Assembly: GCA_002315795.1 (NCBI GenBank)
Contig: DCIF01000096.1
Coordinates: 1 to 64,000, forward strand
Source of the DNA: Bacteroidales bacterium UBA1733
Lineage (GTDB): Bacteria; Bacteroidota; Bacteroidia; Bacteroidales; UBA3663
Length of the DNA: 64,000 nt
Direction: 5' to 3'
Shown here: positions 7,825 to 16,687 of the stretch, piece by piece
How the letters are laid out: the number at the start of each line of letters is the position of its first letter
Numbering within the stretch: position 1 is the first letter of the stretch
Notes under the pieces: generated by a model
The model's input: only the letters and a program-made list of their open reading frames with translations
Told to the model about the DNA's origin: nothing
Databases searched by the model: none
Position numbers and translations under genes: made by a program

Positions 7825-9630
7825 CTATTTCAGCAGCTTAGCCACCGGGCTCTTGATGGCCTTGAGTCCCCGGGCCACACTTTGTGCATTGGTCTGAGCG
7901 CCAAGGAGAGACGTGTGGGTGTGGTCGTGGTTGAAATACTTCATGGCTGCATCCTTGCCCACCTTACCACATTTCTGATCAAGGAAATCGGCTGTGATGT
8001 TGTGTACATCGACGAACTCTGCTCCGCACTCCTCAGCTATCTGCTTGTCCCACAGAGGGATGTACTTATCGTTGCGACGCTCGATGTAGTAGCGTCCTTT
8101 CTGTTCGTTGACTGGATAGAAGGTCCCGACGGTGGTACCTTTGCCTTCGTGCCACTCATTGCGAGGAGTGAAAGAGAGGATCACAGGATGAGCACCCTTC
8201 TCCTGGCAGTCGCGCACCATCTTCTTGATGTACCAACCGAAGGAATAGATGACCTTATACTTGCCGTTGGACTCCATGTGGTAGACGTGGCTCGTGTCCT
8301 CCATGCAAGGAATGACACCACGCTCCTTCTGCTTATCGATGCCGCTGATGTCGTTGTGACCAAACTGGATGAGTACCACGTCGCCCGGCTCAAGTGAGTT
8401 GTACACACGTTCCCAGCGATTCTCCTCGAGATAGGTGCGGGTGGAGCGTCCAGCCTGAGCCTGATTTTGGAACACACACTTCTTCTGATCAAACACCGTA
8501 TAGCCCTGTGAGCCCCAGCCCCACATGCCATCAGGATTCTTATCCTCATTCTTACCTGTAGAGTCGCCGCAGAGGAAGACCATAGGCTTGCCTTTCTCAC
8601 GCTTCTGGTCACAACGCGCAGGGGCAACCTTATCGTTGAGGAATGACTTGATGCGTACGATCTGCGGATCATCGCTGGCAGCAATGCCTTCAGCAGCACT
8701 GCGGGCATTCATCATGGCACCGAAGGCTGACGAGTGGATCTTATCGAGGTAGAAATGGTAGTCGGTCTTCCATGGGCCGTACTGCTCGAGTTTTCGGGCA
8801 GAGATGTCGTTAAGGTCAATAACCGGTACACACATCTCCTTACCCACAGCAAAGATGGCAGGAGTAAAGTCGGTGAGTTTGCGATCGATAGTAAAGACCC
8901 TCTCTGCCCTTTGGGCATATCCCCCTCTATGGGGAGAGCCATCCGGATGGGATTGCTGCTGGTCTCCCTCCCCATAGAGGGGGAGGGGTGGGGTGAGGGT
9001 CTGATTTCTTGGTGTCAAGGTGAACAGGACTGGTACACCGCCCTTTGCGCGTACATCATTAATAAACATACGAGTGTAGTCACCAAAGGTGTAGACCATC
9101 TCCTGCTTTTTCGTCATCTTATTATATATATTGGTGGAGTCGTGCTTGATGGAGAGTTTGCCATCAGGACGATAGCTGGAACGGGCGCGGATGGTGTCGA
9201 TAGGACCATTGTCGTTGTGGCCTAACTCGAGGAATACATAGTCGCCCGGGCGAATGGCTGCACAGATAGGAGCCCAAAGGTCGCGGTAGAAGGTACGTGG
9301 GGATGTGCCACCAAGTGCGTGGTTCTCAACGGTAATCTTCGTTTCGTCATAGTATTCGTGGGCATAGAATCCCCATCCCCACTGTCCGTTGGCACCATCG
9401 CCACGCGTACCTGTTCGCATGGTTGAGTTGCCGATGAGGAAGAGCACGGGGTTGTTACCCTTACGGCTGGAACCTGGTACAGGGCGAGCCTGGTTGGCTA
9501 TGTCGAGCGAGTCGGCTGTGAGGTCGCGCACGCCGTTGATATCGAGCCAGATGTCTTGTGCGTGGGAGTGAAGAGTGAAAAGTGAAATGTGAAAAATCAG
9601 GGTTACTGATAGGGTTAATAGACGTTTCAT
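7825..9630 (-). CDS. Tandem SGNH hydrolase, rhamnogalacturonan acetylesterase-like (CE12)
   Basis: Predicted exported esterase that removes acetyl groups from pectic rhamnogalacturonan. It carries two SGNH domains. The first has LIGNST (Ser), GGTSPRTF, LELGHND and a C-terminal KIHSSAFG. The second has LCGDST, AGRSTRTY, IQFGHND and DHTHTSLLG, so both keep Ser, Gly, Asn and Asp-x-x-His blocks. Single-domain family members are about half this length. Two oddities appear. The hydrophobic part of the signal peptide (9561-9597) is encoded by a TTCACTCTTCAC-type phrase read backwards. About 35 residues near position 215-245 come from a C-rich palindromic repeat (8896-9002) inserted in frame. Confidence 0.85.
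   Translation of the reverse strand: MKRLLTLSVTLIFHISLFTLHSHAQDIWLDINGVRDLTADSLDIANQARPVPGSSRKGNNPVLFLIGNSTMRTGTRGDGANGQWGWGFYAHEYYDETKITVENHALGGTSPRTFYRDLWAPICAAIRPGDYVFLELGHNDNGPIDTIRARSSYRPDGKLSIKHDSTNIYNKMTKKQEMVYTFGDYTRMFINDVRAKGGVPVLFTLTPRNQTLTPPLPLYGEGDQQQSHPDGSPHRGGYAQRAERVFTIDRKLTDFTPAIFAVGKEMCVPVIDLNDISARKLEQYGPWKTDYHFYLDKIHSSAFGAMMNARSAAEGIAASDDPQIVRIKSFLNDKVAPARCDQKREKGKPMVFLCGDSTGKNEDKNPDGMWGWGSQGYTVFDQKKCVFQNQAQAGRSTRTYLEENRWERVYNSLEPGDVVLIQFGHNDISGIDKQKERGVIPCMEDTSHVYHMESNGKYKVIYSFGWYIKKMVRDCQEKGAHPVILSFTPRNEWHEGKGTTVGTFYPVNEQKGRYYIERRNDKYIPLWDKQIAEECGAEFVDVHNITADFLDQKCGKVGKDAAMKYFNHDHTHTSLLGAQTNAQSVARGLKAIKSPVAKLLK
8896..9002. repeat. C-rich palindromic repeat inserted in frame in the CE12 gene
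   Basis: A perfect 16-bp inverted repeat (CCCCCTCTATGGGGAG at 8921-8936 and its complement at 8968-8983) lies inside the esterase reading frame. It encodes a Pro/Gly/Gln-rich segment that separates two parts of the first SGNH domain. Related C-rich palindromes occur at 10989, 11532, 25212, 60494 and 63642. Confidence 0.8.
9561..9597. repeat. TTCACTCTTCAC phrase inside the CE12 signal peptide
   Basis: On the plus strand this reads GTGAAGAGTGAAAAGTGA. On the coding strand it gives the run HISLFTLHSHA, which forms the hydrophobic core and end of the signal peptide. Confidence 0.7.
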
Positions 9631-9683
9631 ATAGGTTGATGTATTTTTTGAGGCGAAACAGTGTTTCGCCTAACGAAACAGGA

Positions 9684-10196
9684 TTAGATGAGATGGACGC
9701 GCTGGAGCTCGCTTTCGAAGTTGGGAGTGAAGACATCCTTACCGAGGTTGGCTTTGATTTCTTCGACCGACCAAAAGCGGCCGCCATCGGTTTCGGCAGA
9801 AGGAGTGACAGGACCATCATATACGGTTTTGTGAACAAATACAAGTTCCTTCTCGCGAGAAGATTCAAACACATATTTCTCAATCAGTTCAGGAGTAAAG
9901 TCCGTAATGCCGAGTTCTTCCTCCACCTCACGTTTCAAAGCTTGCTCCACATTCTCACCAAGGTCGATATGTCCACCCACAGCTGTGTCCCACTTGCCAG
10001 GTTGGATATCCTTCCATGCAGGTCGCTTCTGCAGGAACAGTTCGCCTTTTGAATTAAATACATGCAGATGCACTACTGGATGAAGAAGTTTGCTGCCCGA
10101 ATGGCATTCGCCACGGGTAGCAGCAGAGATGATATTGCCCTCTTCATCAACAACAGGGAACATCTCTTCGGAGTTATCTTTTTGAGTTGCAATCAT
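9684..10196 (-). CDS. Nudix hydrolase
   Basis: A 170-aa pyrophosphohydrolase of the Nudix family, close in architecture to the IPP-isomerase-like/YfcD subgroup. The Nudix box is complete: G-x5-E-x7-REVEEELGI, beginning GHIDLGENVEQALK at about residue 94. HLHVFNSKGELFLQKRP precedes it, as in that subgroup. Its start overlaps the queA stop by 4 bases (ATGA), so it is translated with queA. The substrate cannot be read from sequence. Confidence 0.88.
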   Translation of the reverse strand: MIATQKDNSEEMFPVVDEEGNIISAATRGECHSGSKLLHPVVHLHVFNSKGELFLQKRPAWKDIQPGKWDTAVGGHIDLGENVEQALKREVEEELGITDFTPELIEKYVFESSREKELVFVHKTVYDGPVTPSAETDGGRFWSVEEIKANLGKDVFTPNFESELQRVHLI

Positions 10197-11515
10197 GGGA
10201 TAAGCAGTGATGAGTCGCCATAGCTTAGGAAACGGAAGTCGTGAGCGAGGGCATAATCGTAGATCTTGTGCCAGTCGCCTTCGTAGCCAAGGTTTGGCTG
10301 GTTGATGAAGGCTGAGACGAGAAGGAGTAGGGTAGACTGTGGCTGGTGGAAGTTAGTCACCATATGCTTGACGATGTGATACTTGTAGCCCGGAGCAATG
10401 ATGATCTGGGTGGACGAGTGAAGGACATCGAGGTGGTGGCGATCCATGTAGTCGAGAAGCGCCTGGAGAGCTTCAACGGTAGTCATGCTACCATCGTACT
10501 CGTACGGCATCCACTGAGGCACATGCAGTTCCTCCGCATCGCCCGTCTCTACATACTCGTTTTTTTCACTCTTCACTTTTAACTGTTCGCTTAATACACC
10601 CATATAGTAGAGGCTTTCAAGTGTGCGAACTGACGTTGTACCGACTGCTATAGCCTCACCACCATGAGCAATGAGCTTTTCAATGGTCTGTCGGCGAACA
10701 GCGATGTGTTCAGTATGCATATCGTGACCACCTATCTCCTCACTCTTGACTGGTTTAAAGGTACCAGCACCAACATGTAGAGTGAGTTCTTCGCGCTCAA
10801 TACCAGCATCATCAAGAGCCTTGAGCACGGGTTCAGTGAAGTGGAGACCTGCGGTAGGAGCAGCAACTGAGCCCTTAATCTTGGAATAGACAGTCTGGTA
10901 GGTCTTGAGGTCGCTCTCTTCAGTCTTACGGTTGAGGTAAGGAGGAATTGGGAGTTCACCTGTCGCTTCAAGAAGTTCAGCCCACGAAGCCTCTCCCCGA
11001 CTCTCCCCAGGGAGGGAGGTTGCGGTTACTGTTTGCCACGAGAATTCGATGATGTGGGAAGTGCCGTGAATGCCTTTGCGTTCGCACGAAAGTTGCACTT
11101 CTGTACCATCAGGCATGATAATGTTGCGATAGAGTTTACCTTCCTTCCATTTCTTAAGATTGCCTACAAGACAGTACCACTGGACACTTCCTTTGGTTGA
11201 GAAGTTCAGTTGGTAGTCGTTAGGGACAGCCGGTTCAAGACAGAATACTTCTATAAGTGCACCTTGCTGGCCTTCTTGAGTTTGTGCCTTGCGGAAATGA
11301 AGACGGGCGCGAATCACCTTAGTGTTGTTGAAGATCATCAAGGCATTCTTTGGAAGGTAGTTGGGGATGTTCTTGAACGTATCTTCGCTCACCTCTCCAT
11401 GATTGTAGACCAGCAACTTGCTTGAGTCACGCTCTGCGAGAGGATATTTGGCTATCCGCTCGTCAGGAAGCGGATAGTTATAATCCGCTATGTGTATTTG
11501 TTTTGGATTGTCCAT
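10193..11515 (-). CDS. queA: S-adenosylmethionine:tRNA ribosyltransferase-isomerase
   Basis: Transfers and isomerises the ribosyl part of SAM onto 7-aminomethyl-deazaguanine at the tRNA wobble position, giving epoxyqueuosine. Family landmarks are the N-terminal YPLPDERIAKYPLAERDSSK, then TAGLHFTEPVL, LHVGAGTFKPV, and near the end TNFHQPQSTLLLLVSAF. At 440 aa it is somewhat longer than most QueA proteins. Two extra segments explain this, both in frame. One near residue 165-180 (bases 10989-11022) is a C-rich palindrome copy. One near residue 305-320 (bases 10558-10592) is a TTCACTCTTCAC phrase encoding LSEQLKVKSEKNE. Confidence 0.94.
   Translation of the reverse strand: MDNPKQIHIADYNYPLPDERIAKYPLAERDSSKLLVYNHGEVSEDTFKNIPNYLPKNALMIFNNTKVIRARLHFRKAQTQEGQQGALIEVFCLEPAVPNDYQLNFSTKGSVQWYCLVGNLKKWKEGKLYRNIIMPDGTEVQLSCERKGIHGTSHIIEFSWQTVTATSLPGESRGEASWAELLEATGELPIPPYLNRKTEESDLKTYQTVYSKIKGSVAAPTAGLHFTEPVLKALDDAGIEREELTLHVGAGTFKPVKSEEIGGHDMHTEHIAVRRQTIEKLIAHGGEAIAVGTTSVRTLESLYYMGVLSEQLKVKSEKNEYVETGDAEELHVPQWMPYEYDGSMTTVEALQALLDYMDRHHLDVLHSSTQIIIAPGYKYHIVKHMVTNFHQPQSTLLLLVSAFINQPNLGYEGDWHKIYDYALAHDFRFLSYGDSSLLIP
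10558..10592. repeat. TTCACTCTTCAC phrase in frame in queA
   Basis: The plus-strand words TTTTTCACTCTTCACTTTT and TAACTGTTCGCTT sit between the conserved TTSVRTLESLYYMG and HVPQWMPYEYDG segments of QueA. They encode a Lys/Glu/Ser-rich loop. Confidence 0.75.
10989..11022. repeat. C-rich repeat in frame in queA
   Basis: A CCTCTCCCCGACTCTCCCC-type word followed by GGGAGGGAGG lies in frame in the region encoding SLPGESRGEAS, ahead of the conserved GELPIPPYL segment. It belongs to the same family as the palindromes near 8.9, 11.5, 25.2, 60.5 and 63.6 kb. Confidence 0.65.
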
Positions 11516-11531
11516 TAATCGATTACACCTT

Positions 11532-11567
11532 TTCCCCCTCCCTTAAGGGAGGGTTGGGGTGGGTCTT
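11532..11567. repeat. C-rich palindrome directly after the GH31 stop
   Basis: CCCCCTCCCTTAAGGGAGGG followed by TTGGGGTGGG abuts the TAA stop of the GH31 gene on the minus strand. CCCTCCCTTAAGGGAGGG is palindromic and could form a hairpin in the mRNA. Confidence 0.75.
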
Positions 11568-11568
11568 A

Positions 11569-13833
11569 TTAATACTTCTTGATATATTGCTTGTCCCACT
11601 CGATCTTGTCGGTGCTCTGAGCTACTGGTACGTGAGGAATCTCAGCACCTTGCTTGACGAGAACCACAATCTCGATCTCACCAGCAGGGATAGTACGCCA
11701 ACCAGGTTCGTAGACCTTGCCCGACTGATAGTCAACCCAGTTCTGACCCTGTGGGAGGTAGACGAGGCGCTCAGTGCAGTCCTCAATGAGTGGAGCTACG
11801 AGCATCTCAGAACCAAACATATACTCATCCTCGACAGTCCATACACCTGGGTCGTCAGGGAACTCGAGAAGGAGAGCACGCTGCATTGGCCAACCGTTCT
11901 CAACACAGATCTTTGCCTGATTAACTATGTATGGCATGAGCTGGTACTTCATCCCTGCACACTTGCGATAGTAGTTGATGAAGTCCTCATTGTAGAGCCA
12001 CGGTTCTGTCTCTACTCCATGCGCACGCGAATGGCTGGTGAAGAATCCGTATGGTACCCATCGACGATAGAGACGCTCAGGGCTCTTGGTTACGAATCCA
12101 CCCATGTCGTTGCTCCAGAAGCAGAAACCAGAAAGACCAAATGACAGACCGCCGCGGATATCGCCCTGAAGACCAGTGTTGGTAGTAGCTGCATCACCAC
12201 CCCAGTGGAGTGGATAGCGCTGACTGCCTGCCCATGCAGAGCGGCCCCAGATGATGCCTTCACCATTGTTGGTCTGCTTAATGATGTCGTATGCAGCCTT
12301 GTTGTAACGTACTGGATAGAGGTTGTGCTCATAGAGGCCAGTACGACCACTGTGGTACACACCATTGAGATAAGGAGCAGCCTCACCGAAGTCGGCCTTG
12401 ATGACACCCACGCCCTGCTTCAGGAGTCCAGCAAGCTTCTCCTGATACCAAGCCACAGTAGCAGGATTAGAGAAATCGAGACAGACATCCTCGTATGGGA
12501 GTTGACCCTTGTCGTTGTGCACATAGAGATCTTTCTCGACAAGTTCGTTGAAATACTTGTTCTTTGGTGTGAAATATGGTAACTGCCACAGGCACACGTG
12601 GAAGCCGTCCTTCTTGAGGTCGGAAAGCATCTTTGCAGGATTCTTAAAGCGATCCTTAGCAAACTGGTAGTCACACTGCCAGTCGACACCGAACCATCCG
12701 GTGTCGAAATGGATGACGTCGGTAGGGATCTTCAGATCACGAAGTTTCTTAGCCACTTCGCGTCCTTCCTGTTCGGAGAAGTAAGTGATACGACTCTGCC
12801 AAGTGCCGAAAGACCAGAGTGGTGGCAGATCTGGGCGACCTACGAGAGCTGTGAACTCAGAAAGGATATCCTTTGGCTGTCCGAAGAAGATGAAGAAGTC
12901 CATCGCCTCATCAGCCATGAAGAGTTTGTTGGCACCAATGTATGACTGACCGAAGTCGCAAGTGACCGGTGCTGAGGTGTGCATGAACATACCATATCCC
13001 TTGTTTGAGAAGAAGAAAGGTATAGGCTTGTACATGTCTGGCCCTTCTGGCCCTTGTGGGTCTGTAACGAAGAGGTTGACCTTCTGACCTACCTTATTGA
13101 GAGCAGTAAATGATTCACCGCAACCGAAGATCTTCTCGTTTGGAGAGAGTGAGAACACAGGATTGATGGCGCGCGAATTGTCCGAACCACGCTTCATGAA
13201 GAGGAATGGTGGTACCTTGATCTGTGTGCTGTCATTATCATTCCAAGTGCGGGTATGAGTGAGTTCCTTGCCGTTCTTATCCTTGAGAACGATGCGCCAA
13301 GGATAGTTCTTAATGACTACAGAACCTTCTGCAGACTTATACTCTACACCGTCTGCAGTCTTTGTGACCTTCCACTGAGCAGAGCCGTCGGCAGGGCGGC
13401 CAACAAGCATCACCTCATCGTCGTAATTGTCCTTTGGAACGATAGGTGATGTGTAGACACGCACACGGATGGTGCGTGCATCAACCGGTTCGAGAGAGAA
13501 CTGCAGCTGAGGATCGTTGTCGTATGCCGTATCAGGGAAGTCGAGCATCTTGAGTGGCTGGTGCAAATATGTATTGGCGTTGAAAGCCTGACGAGGCATG
13601 AGTTGCTGGCGCTTCCACTGGAGCGTACCCTTACCTGTTTTTGTATCGAAAGAGACAAGGCTGTCAGCAAAGAAATAGATGTTGCTGAAGTCGGAGAAGT
13701 CCTGGCTCACATCCACAGATTGCCCCTGTAGATACTGGATGCCATTGTTGGTGGTTAGCTGCGCAGAAGCAGAAGCACTTACCATGGCAAATGCAGCTGC
13801 CGCTAAACCTTTGAATAGATTTTTTTGTATCAT
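11569..13833 (-). CDS. Glycoside hydrolase family 31 (alpha-xylosidase/alpha-glucosidase-like)
   Basis: An exported retaining alpha-glycosidase of 754 aa with signal peptide MIQKNLFKGLAAAAFAMVSASASAQ. The GH31 nucleophile lies in GVIKADFGE (D481) and the acid/base in HWGGDAATT (D547). FGTWQSRITYFSEQEG and the FCFWSNDMGGF run are typical of YicI-like alpha-xylosidases. The N-terminal galactose-mutarotase-like sandwich and C-terminal beta domains fit the family layout. A good promoter precedes it. Alpha-xylosidase action on xyloglucan fragments is likeliest, but alpha-glucosidase activity cannot be ruled out. Confidence 0.9.
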   Translation of the reverse strand: MIQKNLFKGLAAAAFAMVSASASAQLTTNNGIQYLQGQSVDVSQDFSDFSNIYFFADSLVSFDTKTGKGTLQWKRQQLMPRQAFNANTYLHQPLKMLDFPDTAYDNDPQLQFSLEPVDARTIRVRVYTSPIVPKDNYDDEVMLVGRPADGSAQWKVTKTADGVEYKSAEGSVVIKNYPWRIVLKDKNGKELTHTRTWNDNDSTQIKVPPFLFMKRGSDNSRAINPVFSLSPNEKIFGCGESFTALNKVGQKVNLFVTDPQGPEGPDMYKPIPFFFSNKGYGMFMHTSAPVTCDFGQSYIGANKLFMADEAMDFFIFFGQPKDILSEFTALVGRPDLPPLWSFGTWQSRITYFSEQEGREVAKKLRDLKIPTDVIHFDTGWFGVDWQCDYQFAKDRFKNPAKMLSDLKKDGFHVCLWQLPYFTPKNKYFNELVEKDLYVHNDKGQLPYEDVCLDFSNPATVAWYQEKLAGLLKQGVGVIKADFGEAAPYLNGVYHSGRTGLYEHNLYPVRYNKAAYDIIKQTNNGEGIIWGRSAWAGSQRYPLHWGGDAATTNTGLQGDIRGGLSFGLSGFCFWSNDMGGFVTKSPERLYRRWVPYGFFTSHSRAHGVETEPWLYNEDFINYYRKCAGMKYQLMPYIVNQAKICVENGWPMQRALLLEFPDDPGVWTVEDEYMFGSEMLVAPLIEDCTERLVYLPQGQNWVDYQSGKVYEPGWRTIPAGEIEIVVLVKQGAEIPHVPVAQSTDKIEWDKQYIKKY

Positions 13834-13860
13834 AATGGTTGTTATTAGGTATTACGGCGG

Positions 13861-13887
13861 CAAAGTTACAAAAAAAAGTGGACACAA
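13861..13887 (-). promoter_or_regulatory. Promoter of the GH31 gene
   Basis: On the minus strand TAACTTTG at 13861-13868 is a perfect -7 element and TTG at 13885-13887 gives a -33 element with a 16-base spacer. The -33 part lies within the hairpin terminator of the upstream gene. Confidence 0.7.
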
Positions 13888-13905
13888 CCGCAGTTGTATC
13901 CACTT
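13869..13905 (-). terminator. Terminator of the 704-aa secreted-protein gene
   Basis: On the minus strand a 13-bp stem (13893-13905 with 13876-13888, one non-Watson-Crick pair) closes a 4-base loop and runs directly into a T-tract opposite 13869-13877. It overlaps the promoter of the following GH31 gene. Confidence 0.8.
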
Positions 13906-13926
13906 AATTATCATAATAGTTAAAAA

Positions 13927-16041
13927 TTACTTAATCATAATCTTCTTAACTGAACCGTCACTCATCTTAACGATGTTGATACCCTTCTGTGGAGCAGAGA
14001 GGCGAGCACCATTAGCAGAGTAGATAGCAGTAACCTTAGCTGCACCCTCTACAGACTGAACAGCTGTTGGATCGAACTCGTCAGCTGGGAGGTTGTCGTA
14101 AGTGTAGACGTCGATGTAGAATACGTGTGGATTGTTGCCAAGAGTTACAGAATATGGAGCATCAACTGGAGCCTCGCCGATGATAGGGTAGCGAGTGTTT
14201 GTGTAGTTAGAACCACCGTAACCGATGTACATGAGAACGAGTTCGCCTGCAGCAACCTGTTCGCGTGGGAATGTGAATACAGGCTTAGTGCCGAGGTAGA
14301 GACCGAGGTCATCGTTGATGTAGATGAGGATAGAACTTGTCTGCTCATTCTTAGAGTTGACGTATGGAGGATTGTTGATATCTATGCCTTCCCAAACCTT
14401 GGCTGCATCGTCGGCATATCCGTAACCATCAGCATTCTGATTGTTACCACCCTCTACGACCTTGAGTGATGTACGTCCCTTGCTTGAATCAAATGCCCAC
14501 CAGCCTGACTCCTTGATGACTGCTACAGCATTAGATACGTCTACACCCTGAGCCTCAAGTGATGCGTATTCCTCTACAGAGTAGTAAGTAGTGTCGTTTG
14601 TCTCACCATTTACGATATAGTACTTCTCTACAACAGATGGATCAGAGTCGTCCTGCTTGATGAGAGCCTGCTGGTAAGTTGAGAGATGAGCGAAGTCCCA
14701 GTCGTGTGCCTGAGCAGCAGCCTTGTCAGCATTCTTACGACGGATATTGACACCAGTCTTGAATGCAGCATCCTCGAGTACACCATTAGCATAACCGTCG
14801 ACCTTTACTGTAACCTTGAAATTCTTTGTTGCAGTAAATGTCTCACCGATACCACCGTTCTCCTCAAACTCGCTGTAGGAAGCGCCGTCGTCAGCCTCGC
14901 AAGAGATCTTATAAGACTCCTTACAGAGAGTGTTGTTGGTCCATCCGATAGAGTAGATACGCTCTTCGCCATTGAAGCCTACAAGAGTGGCTGTAGGAGC
15001 ATTGAGAGTGATCTCAGTGACGTCAACCTGGAAGGTAACAACATCAGAAACAGCGCCATTCTCAGAAGTGGTAGCAGCGATGATGCCTACGATACCATCA
15101 CCGTCAGAGTCGTCAGCTGCAGTCACTGTGAAGTAACCTACAGACTCATCGTATTCGTAGTCCTCGTATGTACCACCTTCGTCTACGATACCGTAAGTAG
15201 TCTTACAAGCAGCACCGAGAGTAGACTCACCTACTGTGAGTTCGATGTTGCGAGCAGCACCGTTGACACCTACTACCTTATATGAAGGAACAGAAACAGC
15301 CTCGTCAGCATTAGCATCGATCCAAATCTGAACACCCTGAATAGCAGCATTCTTACCGAAAGCGATGTAGAGAGGACCATCGTTGATGACGCGGAAATAG
15401 CGATAGTTGTCAGCAAGGCTCTCAGCACCTTCCTGTGTGAGGTCTACACCTGCATTCTGAATGTCATGGATGGCATCAGTGATCTCCTCAACAACATTTT
15501 CAAAACCGTTATTTGAAAGATAAGAAGCAGTCCATGCTTCGATAGTGCCGTCGACACTCTGCTTCTGTATGCGGTTACAGTTTACAGCATAAGTATGAAC
15601 CTCACCGATCTCTGGTTCTTTAATCTTTGAACCACCTTCGCCCTGAATGCAGATGATCTGACCAACCTTAAGGCCCGCGAGAACAGCATAGCGGATACCG
15701 TTCTTATTGTTGTAGAGACCCTTGTCAGCATTGAACTCGATATTGCCGATACCCATGTACCAGCCTTCCATGCCTTCGTTAGTCACCTTGAGAGGATAGT
15801 AGCCAACCTCAAGTGGAGGCATCTCCTTGTCCCCATCAGCAACTGTAGTGAACACATCAGGAGTGATAGCCTTACCATTGTAAGTAAGGGCGATGAAATT
15901 CCATGTCTTGAACAGACGCATGTTGTATGCCTCACTCTGAAGCACACCATTTTCGGATGGGAGTGTATACTCCACAGCATTAGCAACAGCCGATACGAGC
16001 ATCAGTGTTGCAAACACAATAAATGAGTAAATTTTTCTCAT
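13927..16041 (-). CDS. Large secreted protein with type IX secretion-like C-terminal tail
   Basis: A 704-aa exported protein of unknown function. The signal peptide is MRKIYSFIVFATLMLVSAVANA. An in-frame extension upstream to 16119 is rejected because a -7 promoter element lies at its very start and it would bury the signal peptide. The body is beta-rich and poor in Cys, with repeated TVTAADDSDGDG and ITLNAPTATLVGFNG-like segments that suggest several Ig-like or sandwich domains. The last 40 residues, VTAIYSANGARLSA then GINIVKMSDGSVKKIMIK, match the short sorting tail seen on many Prevotella secreted proteins. No catalytic domain is recognised. Confidence 0.78.
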   Translation of the reverse strand: MRKIYSFIVFATLMLVSAVANAVEYTLPSENGVLQSEAYNMRLFKTWNFIALTYNGKAITPDVFTTVADGDKEMPPLEVGYYPLKVTNEGMEGWYMGIGNIEFNADKGLYNNKNGIRYAVLAGLKVGQIICIQGEGGSKIKEPEIGEVHTYAVNCNRIQKQSVDGTIEAWTASYLSNNGFENVVEEITDAIHDIQNAGVDLTQEGAESLADNYRYFRVINDGPLYIAFGKNAAIQGVQIWIDANADEAVSVPSYKVVGVNGAARNIELTVGESTLGAACKTTYGIVDEGGTYEDYEYDESVGYFTVTAADDSDGDGIVGIIAATTSENGAVSDVVTFQVDVTEITLNAPTATLVGFNGEERIYSIGWTNNTLCKESYKISCEADDGASYSEFEENGGIGETFTATKNFKVTVKVDGYANGVLEDAAFKTGVNIRRKNADKAAAQAHDWDFAHLSTYQQALIKQDDSDPSVVEKYYIVNGETNDTTYYSVEEYASLEAQGVDVSNAVAVIKESGWWAFDSSKGRTSLKVVEGGNNQNADGYGYADDAAKVWEGIDINNPPYVNSKNEQTSSILIYINDDLGLYLGTKPVFTFPREQVAAGELVLMYIGYGGSNYTNTRYPIIGEAPVDAPYSVTLGNNPHVFYIDVYTYDNLPADEFDPTAVQSVEGAAKVTAIYSANGARLSAPQKGINIVKMSDGSVKKIMIK

Positions 16042-16116
16042 AAATAGGAATGAATTAATAGGTAATAATTTATAATTTAATATTTTTCGGGTCAATAAGT
16101 TTAGAGATATCCGTTG

Positions 16117-16124
16117 CAAATGTA
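16117..16124 (-). promoter_or_regulatory. -7 element upstream of the 704-aa secreted protein
   Basis: TACATTTG on the minus strand matches TAnnTTTG and lies 75 bases before the chosen ATG at 16041. The -33 region is weak. Confidence 0.5.
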
Positions 16125-16240
16125 GGCATTATTTATTGTATTTCATGGAAAAAAGAAAGAAAAAGCACAATTTGACCGTCAATTAAGTACAAAAGACTGT
16201 GATTTGACTTTCAAAGCCATGCTTTTTCTTTCCATCTCCA

Positions 16241-16675
16241 CTATCGCTTGCTCTTGAAGAAGTCCTTCATCAACCGACTGCACTCCTCCTCCAGCACGCC
16301 GCTGGTCATCGTAGCCTTAGGGTGGAAAGCACGGGGAGCGTACGTCTGGTATCCGCGCTTAGGATCGGAAGCTCCAAACACTATCCTGCCCATCTGGCTC
16401 CAACCGATGGCTCCAGCACACATCACACATGGTTCCACGGTGACGTAAAGCGTACACTTATCAAGATACTTGCCACCGAGATACTCCTCAGCTGCTGTGA
16501 TAGCCTGCATCTCAGCATGGGCGGTCACATCGTGGAGGGTCTCCGTGAGGTTATGCCCACGGCCTATGATGCTACCATTAGCCACCACTACTGCCCCTAT
16601 GGGGATCTCATCCTGCGCCAAAGCCTTACGGGCCTCGACGAGGGCTTGCTGCATAAATCGTTCGTCGTCGTTCAT
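16241..16675 (-). CDS. tadA: tRNA-specific adenosine deaminase
   Basis: Deaminates the wobble adenosine of tRNA-Arg(ACG) to inosine. The 144-aa protein has the cytidine-deaminase-like zinc site: H53 and catalytic E55 in HAEMQAI, and C83 and C86 in EPCVMCAGAI. The C-terminal DFFKSKR is a usual ending. It lies 46 bases after the MATE gene on the same strand, separated by a phrase repeat. Confidence 0.95.
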   Translation of the reverse strand: MNDDERFMQQALVEARKALAQDEIPIGAVVVANGSIIGRGHNLTETLHDVTAHAEMQAITAAEEYLGGKYLDKCTLYVTVEPCVMCAGAIGWSQMGRIVFGASDPKRGYQTYAPRAFHPKATMTSGVLEEECSRLMKDFFKSKR

Positions 16676-16687
16676 ATTTTTCTAATA

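Noticed and set aside
10558..11022. Frameshift or pseudogene in queA
   Set aside because: Extra segments keep the frame and all conserved blocks follow in order.
16042..16119. N-terminal extension of the 704-aa secreted protein
   Set aside because: It overlaps a -7 element and would bury the signal peptide.
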